Shown: positions 10,569-14,522 of the stretch, piece after piece
Layout: each line of letters opens with the position of its first letter
Position numbering within the stretch: the stretch's first letter is position 1
Source of the DNA: JAKAQB01 sp035702855
GTDB taxonomy: Bacteria > Actinomycetota > Acidimicrobiia > Acidimicrobiales > Palsa-688
Length of the DNA stretch: 14,522 bases
Direction: 5' to 3'
Assembly (NCBI GenBank): GCA_035702855.1
Contig: DASSZM010000184.1
Coordinates: 1-14,522 of the forward strand
Made by a program: the position numbers and the translations under genes
Notes under the pieces: model-generated
Database searches by the model: none
Told to the model about the DNA's origin: nothing
The model's input: only the letters and a program-made list of their open reading frames with translations

Positions 10569-11756
10569 TCAACGCTCGGGGGGCGCCCCGAGGAGCCGCT
10601 CGAACCCGGGAGGGACCACCAGGTCCTCGCGTCGGAGCTCGGTGATCGAACGGCGCCCGAGACCGGTGAGCACCGACCCCAGGCCGTCGCGCAGGAGGTC
10701 GAGGACGTTGGCGACGCCCGCCTCGCCGTTGGCCGCCAGCCCCCACAGGTAGGCACGGCCGATCAGCACCGCCCGGGCGCCGAGGGCGATCGCTTTGGCC
10801 ACGTCCGATCCCCGCCGCACGCCGCCGTCGAGGAGCACCTCGATCTCTCCGCCGACGGCGTCGGCGATGCCCGGCAGCACCCGGATCGTGGCGGGGGTGC
10901 CGTCGAGGTTGTTGCCCCCGTGGTTGGACACGGAGATGGCGGTGACGCCGGCGTCCACCGCCCGGCGGGCCTCGTCGACGCGGGTGACCCCCTTCAGCAT
11001 GAACGGCCCGTCCCATTGGGCCCGGAGCCAGGCGACGTCCTCCCAGCTCGGCATCGGGGTCTGCATCCACGTGCCGTACGCCTGGAAGAACGTCGGGGCG
11101 GCCGCACCCGTTTGCGGAACCATGTTGGGGACCGTCAGGTCGGGGAGCCTGCCGGCCTTGGCGAAGGACCACGCCCAGCCCGGTCGGGCGGCGATCTGGG
11201 GGGCGTAGCGGCGGACGGCCTCCCGGTCGATGCGCTCGGGGATGTACGGGCTCCCCCAGTCCCGCCCGTGGGCGAAGGACCAGTCCAGAGTGGCGATCAG
11301 TCCGACCACCCCGGCGCGCTTCGCCCGGTCCATGCGGGCGAGCATCTCGTCGCGGGTCCCGACCCAGTACACCTGGAAGAAGGTCTGGGGGTTGGCCGCG
11401 ACGACCTCCTCGACAGGCTTGCTGGCGAAGCTGGACAGGCCCATCGCCACACCCCGGCTGGCCGCGGCTCGGGCTACGGCGACCTCGGCCTCCGGGTGGA
11501 CGCCCTGGACGCCCGTCGGGCTGATCAGCACCGGCATCGACACCGCCTGACCCATCACGGTCGTCGCGAGCTCCCGCTCGTTGGCGAGGCCGGCGGTACG
11601 GGGAGCCAACCCGAGCTGGGCGAACGCCGCCGTGTTGTCCTCCACCGTGGTCCCCCGCTCCGAGCCGGCCAGCAACGCCCCGTAGACCCCGCGAGGGAGC
11701 CGGCGCTTCGCCCGCCGCTGGGCCTCGGCCACCGTCTCGAACCATCCGTTGGCCAT
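10569..11756 (-). CDS. mftD: Mycofactocin-system FMN-dependent alpha-hydroxy-acid dehydrogenase MftD
   Basis: FMN-dependent oxidoreductase of the lactate/glycolate oxidase superfamily. In mycofactocin pathways MftD oxidises the Tyr-Val-derived AHDP intermediate to the redox-active pre-mycofactocin. It has 395 residues and is recognisably MftD along its length: start MANGWFETVAEAQRRAKRRLP, FMN-site segments MGLSSFASKP and FFQVYW, LDWSFAHGRDWGSP, MLKGV (Lys255), the catalytic SNHGGNNLDG (His279; generic relatives have GGRQLD), and LLDGGVRRGSDVAKAIALGARAVLIGRAYLWGLAANG. The ATG at 11756 has a strong Shine-Dalgarno (GGGAGGG, plus-strand 11763-11769). It lies downstream of mftR on the same strand, with a perfect 17-bp palindrome 43 nt before its start. 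The other mft genes (mftA, B, C, E, F) are not in the window, so it is either a detached copy or its partners lie elsewhere. Confidence 0.92.
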   Translation of the reverse strand: MANGWFETVAEAQRRAKRRLPRGVYGALLAGSERGTTVEDNTAAFAQLGLAPRTAGLANERELATTVMGQAVSMPVLISPTGVQGVHPEAEVAVARAAASRGVAMGLSSFASKPVEEVVAANPQTFFQVYWVGTRDEMLARMDRAKRAGVVGLIATLDWSFAHGRDWGSPYIPERIDREAVRRYAPQIAARPGWAWSFAKAGRLPDLTVPNMVPQTGAAAPTFFQAYGTWMQTPMPSWEDVAWLRAQWDGPFMLKGVTRVDEARRAVDAGVTAISVSNHGGNNLDGTPATIRVLPGIADAVGGEIEVLLDGGVRRGSDVAKAIALGARAVLIGRAYLWGLAANGEAGVANVLDLLRDGLGSVLTGLGRRSITELRREDLVVPPGFERLLGAPPER

Positions 11757-11798
11757 CTGCGTCCCTCCCGGTCGACGTGGGGCCATTGTGGCTCGCTG

Positions 11799-11815
11799 GT
11801 GGCACTGAGTGCCAC
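11799..11815 (-). promoter_or_regulatory. Perfect 17-bp palindrome between mftR and mftD, candidate TetR-family operator
   Basis: GTGGCACT-G-AGTGCCAC is a perfect inverted repeat with a single central base, typical of TetR-family operators. It lies in the 78-nt gap between the mftR stop and mftD ATG, 43 nt upstream of the latter. MftR is the obvious candidate ligand; this is inferred from proximity. Confidence 0.6.
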
Positions 11816-11834
11816 AGACACGGCGGGGACGCCC

Positions 11835-12530
11835 CTACTCGTCGTCTCCCTGGGTCGTACCCGGCGTCGGCAGCGGGCGAACGGCCCGAGCGGACCGGTC
11901 ACCGCCCCTGGGCGTCGCGCCCCGGCGACGCTCCGCCCGAGGTGTCCCCGTGGGTCCTGCGAGTGACGGGAACCCTCCGGCCAGCTCGGCGAAGGCCGAC
12001 TCGAGTGCCCGGTCGAGCGCGGGCGCAGCCCCGTTGAGCCATGCTTCGAACGCAGCCGTCGCCGCCGCACGGGTGGAGATCGCCACCAAGCGGGGAAGGA
12101 GGTCACCCGCCGGTCGCCCCAGCCGCTCGCCGACGTGCCGGGCGACCACCCTGTCGACGGCTGCGTAGCGCAGCTGCGAGTGGGCCTGCAGGGCGGCCTC
12201 GGTCAGGATGAGGGCGACGCGGGTGCGCAGGAGGGCCTGCTCCGCCGGCGGGTAGGTGTTGACCTCGATGTAGGCGGCGCAGATCCCCTCGAGCACCGGG
12301 CGGTCCGCATCCGTGGCCGCCAGCAAGGTGGCGAGCCGGGCCACGTGGGCGTCGAAGTCACCCCACACGGCGTCGGCCTTCGTGGGGTAGTAACGGAAGA
12401 AGGTGCGGCGGCTGATGCCGGCGGCATCGGCGACCTCCTCGGCGGTGACGCCGCCGAAGCCTCTCCGCGCGAACAGATCGAGGGCCGCCCGGTCGACGCG
12501 GTCCCGGGGAGGGAGGGGCTCCGACACCAC
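11835..12530 (-). CDS. mftR: TetR-family transcriptional regulator, MftR-like (mycofactocin system)
   Basis: DNA-binding repressor of 231 residues. The N-terminal helix-turn-helix spans about 12-60: ALDLFARRGFGGVTAEEVADAAGISRRTFFRYYPTKADAVWGDFDAH. The FRYYPTK and WGDFDAH segments, and the ligand-domain stretch LILTEAALQAHSQLRYA, are characteristic of MftR. Known MftR represses mycofactocin genes and is released by long-chain acyl-CoAs; I infer the same here. The C-terminal ~35 residues are basic and low-complexity. The start is a GTG at 12530 or the adjacent GTG at 12527; neither has a Shine-Dalgarno, so a leaderless or coupled start is possible. The trpS stop lies 37 nt upstream on the same strand, so mftR may be partly read from the trpS promoter. 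mftD follows 78 nt downstream. TetR assignment is certain; MftR is likely. Confidence 0.85.
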   Translation of the reverse strand: MVSEPLPPRDRVDRAALDLFARRGFGGVTAEEVADAAGISRRTFFRYYPTKADAVWGDFDAHVARLATLLAATDADRPVLEGICAAYIEVNTYPPAEQALLRTRVALILTEAALQAHSQLRYAAVDRVVARHVGERLGRPAGDLLPRLVAISTRAAATAAFEAWLNGAAPALDRALESAFAELAGGFPSLAGPTGTPRAERRRGATPRGGDRSARAVRPLPTPGTTQGDDE

Positions 12531-12566
12531 CGGGAGGAGCCTACGGCGGCACGCGCGAGGGATGCG

Positions 12567-13637
12567 TCAGTACGCCGTGCGCATCAACGTCCGGACGTCG
12601 TGCAGCGTCCTCTCGGCGACTCCCCTCGCCCGCTCGGCGCCGTCCGCCAGGACGCTTCGGAGGTGACCGGGGTCCCGGACCAGCTCACGTCGCGCCCGAC
12701 GGATCGGCCGGAGCCGTTCGTTGACCGCCTCGGTCGCGAGCTGCTTCAGGGCGGTGGCGCCACGGTCACCCACGGCTTCCGCCACGACCTCGGGCGCCTC
12801 GTCCCGGCAGAGCGCAGCGAGAAGGAGAAGGCTGGAGATCTCGGGGCGTTGGCGAGGGTCGTAGGTGATGGCACGTCGCGAGTCGGTCTTCGCCGCACGC
12901 AGGAGGCGAGCCGTCTCGTCCTCGGTGGCGGCCAGGGCGATGGCGTTGCCCCGGCTCTTGCTCATCTTGGTGCCGTCGGTGCCGAGCAGCAGTGGCGCAG
13001 CGCCGAGGAGCCCCTCCGGCCGGGGGAAGTACGGTTCGCCCGGGGCGTACCGGTCGTTGAAGCGCCGGGCGATCAGCCGCGTCAGCTCGAGGTGCGGGAG
13101 CTGGTCCTTCCCGACCGGCACCACGTTGGCGTGGCAGAACAGGATGTCGGCGGCCTGGTGCACCGGGTAGGTGAACATCAAGGCGCTCACCGGTCCGGCT
13201 CCCCCCGCCGCCGACTCCCCCTTGACGGTCGGGTTGCGGGCCAGCTCCGACACGCTCACCAAGCTGAGGAATGGCAGCAGGAGCTGGTTCAGGGCTGCGA
13301 TCTGGCTGTGGGCGAAGATCGTGGCTCGGGCCGGATCGATCCCGACGGCCAGGTAGTCGGCGACCTGCCCCAGCACGTCCTCCGCCAGCGTGCGCGGCGC
13401 TTCCCGATCGGTGAGGGTCTGGTAGTCGGCGACGAGCACGAACACCTCGACGCCCAACTCCTGGAGGCGCACGCGGTTGGCGAGCGTGCCGAAGTAGTGG
13501 CCTATGTGGAGGGGCCCGGTCGGGCGGTCCCCGCTCAGGACCCGGAAGGACCCCGGATCCTCGCGGATCCTCGTCTCCAGGGCGACGGCACGCGCGACGG
13601 CGGCAACCTCGGATGCGGTACTGGTGATGCTCGACAC
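12567..13637 (-). CDS. trpS: Tryptophanyl-tRNA synthetase, divergent type II (auxiliary-type) TrpRS
   Basis: Charges tRNA-Trp with tryptophan in the cytosol. It has 356 residues from the GTG at 13637, preceded by AGGAGGG at good spacing. Class I signatures are complete: HIGH (44-47, within GDRPTGPLHIGHYFG) and KMSKS (224-228). VPVGKDQLPHLELTR, TYPVHQAADILF and the C-terminal LRPIRRARRELVRDP are typical. The sequence resembles the type II TrpRS of Deinococcus and the auxiliary TrpRS of Streptomyces more than the housekeeping enzyme. By eye, the active-site His of the standard enzyme (VDQHAIT, His43 in Geobacillus) aligns with Gln73 here (ADYQTLT), and Gln9 aligns with Arg38. These positions contact the inhibitor indolmycin, so reduced sensitivity is plausible. 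A leader peptide with three Trp codons and an attenuator precede the gene, pointing to induction under tryptophan or Trp-tRNA shortage. mftR starts 37 nt after the stop. Confidence 0.93.
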   Translation of the reverse strand: MSSITSTASEVAAVARAVALETRIREDPGSFRVLSGDRPTGPLHIGHYFGTLANRVRLQELGVEVFVLVADYQTLTDREAPRTLAEDVLGQVADYLAVGIDPARATIFAHSQIAALNQLLLPFLSLVSVSELARNPTVKGESAAGGAGPVSALMFTYPVHQAADILFCHANVVPVGKDQLPHLELTRLIARRFNDRYAPGEPYFPRPEGLLGAAPLLLGTDGTKMSKSRGNAIALAATEDETARLLRAAKTDSRRAITYDPRQRPEISSLLLLAALCRDEAPEVVAEAVGDRGATALKQLATEAVNERLRPIRRARRELVRDPGHLRSVLADGAERARGVAERTLHDVRTLMRTAY

Positions 13638-13694
13638 GACGGAGTCCCTCCTGGAGTTGTCTGACCTCCGGTGGCACTCCCCCTGACGCGACGA

Positions 13695-13748
13695 GGGCCG
13701 CCCGGAGGCGGCCCGTTGCACAGCGCGCGACGACCGCCTACAGCGGCC
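13695..13748 (-). promoter_or_regulatory. Ribosome-mediated Trp attenuator of trpS (segments 1-4)
   Basis: Read on the minus strand, four segments can form alternative pairings. Segment 1 (13748-13743, GGCCGC, covering the last Trp codon) pairs with segment 2 (13737-13732). Segment 2 (13738-13732, GGCGGTC) alternatively pairs 7 bp with segment 3 (13713-13707, GGCCGCC). Segment 3 (13714-13707) and segment 4 (13702-13695) form a perfect 8-bp terminator-like stem with a TCCG loop. Stalling on the Trp codons would mask segment 1, favour 2:3 and prevent 3:4. The 3:4 hairpin lacks a U-run, as is common in high-GC actinomycetes. Confidence 0.7.
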
Positions 13749-13824
13749 ACCACCAGCGCGTGCATGACGTCACGGCGGCGGAACGTAGCACGCCCTCCCG
13801 TCCGCATGCTGCCCGACTGGGCAT
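13738..13824 (-). CDS. trpS leader peptide with three consecutive Trp codons
   Basis: Short open frame ending in Arg-Trp-Trp-Trp-Pro-Leu-stop (TGG TGG TGG at 13755-13747, TAG at 13740-13738). Its stop codon lies 24 nt before the first base of the terminator-like hairpin and about 100 nt before trpS. Possible starts in frame are ATG 13824 (28 residues), GTG 13791 (17 residues) and GTG 13773 (11 residues). A purine-rich GGGAGGG lies directly before 13791, too close for ideal spacing, so the start is uncertain. Trp is rare in proteins and three in a row at the end of a leader is the classic stalling signal of Trp attenuators. The peptide itself is presumably without function. Confidence 0.7.
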   Translation of the reverse strand: MPSRAACGREGVLRSAAVTSCTRWWWPL

Positions 13825-13944
13825 GACCCGCCCGATCCGCGCCCCCGCCTCTCGGGGAGGAGCACACGTGATGGCGGCCCCGCCCGCCCGGCGGCGTCTC
13901 GATCCAGCAGCGCGGAACCCTCTCGTCGTCGCCTCGTGGGCACC

Positions 13945-14216
13945 GTGACGATCCTCATCGGCGTCTACGTGCTTCCCACACCGGTGCTCCTCCTCGCCGG
14001 CGCCGGTGTAGGTGGCCTGGTAGACGGTGGTGTGGCTTCGGCCCCGACGAGGCCCACGAGGTCGGCGCCCTGCTGGCGAAGGCCGGTGCCTCCGACGTCG
14101 TGGACGCGCACGTGGTCGTCACCCCGGCCCGCTGCGGGGCGGTCGTGGTCACCGGCGATGTCGTGGACCTGCGACGCCGACGCCGTTCCGAGCGGACAAA
14201 GGTCGTGGCCACGCGA
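13945..14216 (+). pseudogene. Decayed PIN-domain (VapC-like ribonuclease) gene
   Basis: The C-terminal half of a PIN domain is recognisable from about 14040 to 14190 in one frame: GPDEAHEVGALLAKAGASDVVDAHVVV followed by GAVVVTGDVVDLRRR. These match the SDVVDA and TSDPDDL acidic motifs of actinobacterial VapC toxins. The N-terminal half, with the first catalytic Asp, is missing in this frame. The preceding stretch from GTG 13945 (VTILIGVYVLPTPVLLL) is in another frame and only vaguely PIN-like, suggesting a frameshift or deletion. The normal stop is lost: the frame runs on into the antisense of the tRNA-Thr gene, to a TGA at 14292-14294. A tiny frame with GGAGGAG and ATG at 13871 ends in an overlapping GTGA at 13945 and could be an antitoxin remnant, but shows no antitoxin similarity. 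I regard it as a relic of a toxin gene; moderately sure. Confidence 0.5.
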
Positions 14217-14288
14217 GCCCGAGGTCGGGTTCGAACCGACGACCTGACGCTTACAAGGCGCCTGCTCTGCCAGCTGAGCTACTCGGGC
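14217..14288 (-). tRNA. tRNA-Thr (anticodon UGU)
   Basis: A complete 72-nt cloverleaf: 7-bp acceptor stem (GCCCGAG / CTCGGGC), 4-bp D stem (GCTC / GAGC), 5-bp anticodon stem with one G-U and the loop CTTGTAA (anticodon TGT, reads ACA/ACN), 5-nt variable loop, and a T arm with 5 bp around TTCGAAC. CCA is not encoded. The base after the acceptor stem (position 73) would be U, where A is usual in bacterial tRNA-Thr. The gene abuts the end of the PIN remnant on the opposite strand. Confidence 0.93.
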
Positions 14289-14480
14289 GGGTGATGTGCG
14301 ACGCCGGGGACCAGGCCGACTCATGGCCTACCGACGCCGCTCCGCCCGCAGAAGGTATCCCGGCGGACCGCCGGCCGGCCACCTCCCGGGCCCCGGAACG
14401 GCGGGGTGCCCTCACGCGAATCGGGTGAACCCCCAGATGGCAGCACTCTGGTCCACTCGCTGGGGCGCCGGACGGGGAGG

Positions 14481-14522
14481 ATGGCGAACGTGGTCCGAGT
14501 GGTCGATCACCGTTTGGATGCC
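14481..14522 (+). CDS. Possible N-terminus of uracil phosphoribosyltransferase (upp-like), cut by window end
   Basis: Fourteen codons are visible before the window ends. From the GTG at 14490 the peptide is (M/V)VRVVDHRLDA, resembling the N-terminus of actinobacterial Upp (VHVVDHPLA). A GGGGAGG at 14474-14480 gives good spacing for GTG 14490, whereas ATG 14481 would abut it. If real, the enzyme converts uracil and PRPP to UMP. The evidence is about ten residues, so this is a tentative call. The 14289-14480 stretch before it holds only a CCCCAG/CTGGGG inverted repeat (around 14431-14465) and no clear promoter. Confidence 0.35.
   Translation, partial: MANVVRVVDHRLDA

Noticed and set aside
13671..13678. 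GTGGCACT, identical to one arm of the mftR-mftD palindrome, 34 nt upstream of trpS
   Set aside because: Only a half-site without the second arm; an 8-mer match can occur by chance in 14.5 kb of biased sequence.
13638..13800. T-box riboswitch upstream of trpS
   Set aside because: No T-box sequence (AGGGUGGNACCGCG-like) or specifier stem is visible on the minus strand; the Trp-codon leader and alternative helices explain the region better.
14436..14522. Trp-rich open frame starting ATG 14436 (seven Trp codons) at the window end
   Set aside because: No Shine-Dalgarno, scattered rather than clustered Trp codons, and the overlapping upp-like frame with a good ribosome site is a better explanation.

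Overview
The window is strongly GC-rich, with the dense gene packing, GTG starts and long spurious open frames typical of a high-GC actinomycete. A CtpE-type P-type ATPase, a mycofactocin-type dehydrogenase with its TetR regulator, and DosR-like palindromes all support an actinobacterial source, perhaps outside the classical Mycobacteriales. The species assignment is inference; GC was judged by eye.

Layout: (1) 47-1468 (+) glucuronate isomerase (uxaC), with no other hexuronate genes beside it. (2) 1600-2211 (+) DedA-family membrane protein, convergent with (3) 2226-3314 (-) a lipoprotein HtrA-type serine protease with a PDZ domain. (4) 3448-6033 (+) a CtpE-like P-type cation ATPase, divergent from the protease. 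(5) 5976-8423 (-) a P1B-5-like heavy-metal ATPase with a C-terminal hemerythrin domain; its 3' end overlaps that of gene 4 by 58 nt in a repetitive tract. (6) 8459-9841 (-) a DUF4389 membrane protein just upstream of the metal ATPase and probably co-transcribed with it. (7) 9980-10438 (-) a DUF1348/NTF2-like protein. (8) 10569-11756 (-) mftD and 11835-12530 (-) mftR, separated by a perfect palindrome. (9) 12567-13637 (-) trpS, preceded by an apparent ribosome-mediated attenuator whose leader peptide carries three consecutive Trp codons. (10) 13945-14216 (+) a decayed PIN-domain (VapC-like) gene, abutting a tRNA-Thr(UGU) on the minus strand (14217-14288). (11) The right edge may hold the first codons of a upp-like gene.

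Two regulatory themes stand out. First, three DosR/DevR-like boxes (GGGAC-N4-G-N-CCC) lie in the intergenic regions before dedA, between the protease and CtpE genes, and before the DUF4389/metal-ATPase pair. All genes between 1.6 and 9.8 kb would then fall under one hypoxia/redox-type regulator, which fits the di-iron hemerythrin domain on the ATPase. Second, the trpS leader has a Trp-Trp-Trp peptide and three mutually exclusive pairings (1:2, 2:3, 3:4). The TrpRS itself is of the divergent type II kind and lacks the active-site His that is typical of housekeeping enzymes. I interpret it as an inducible, possibly indolmycin-tolerant, auxiliary TrpRS. The mftR-mftD pair occurs here without mftA, B, C, E or F.
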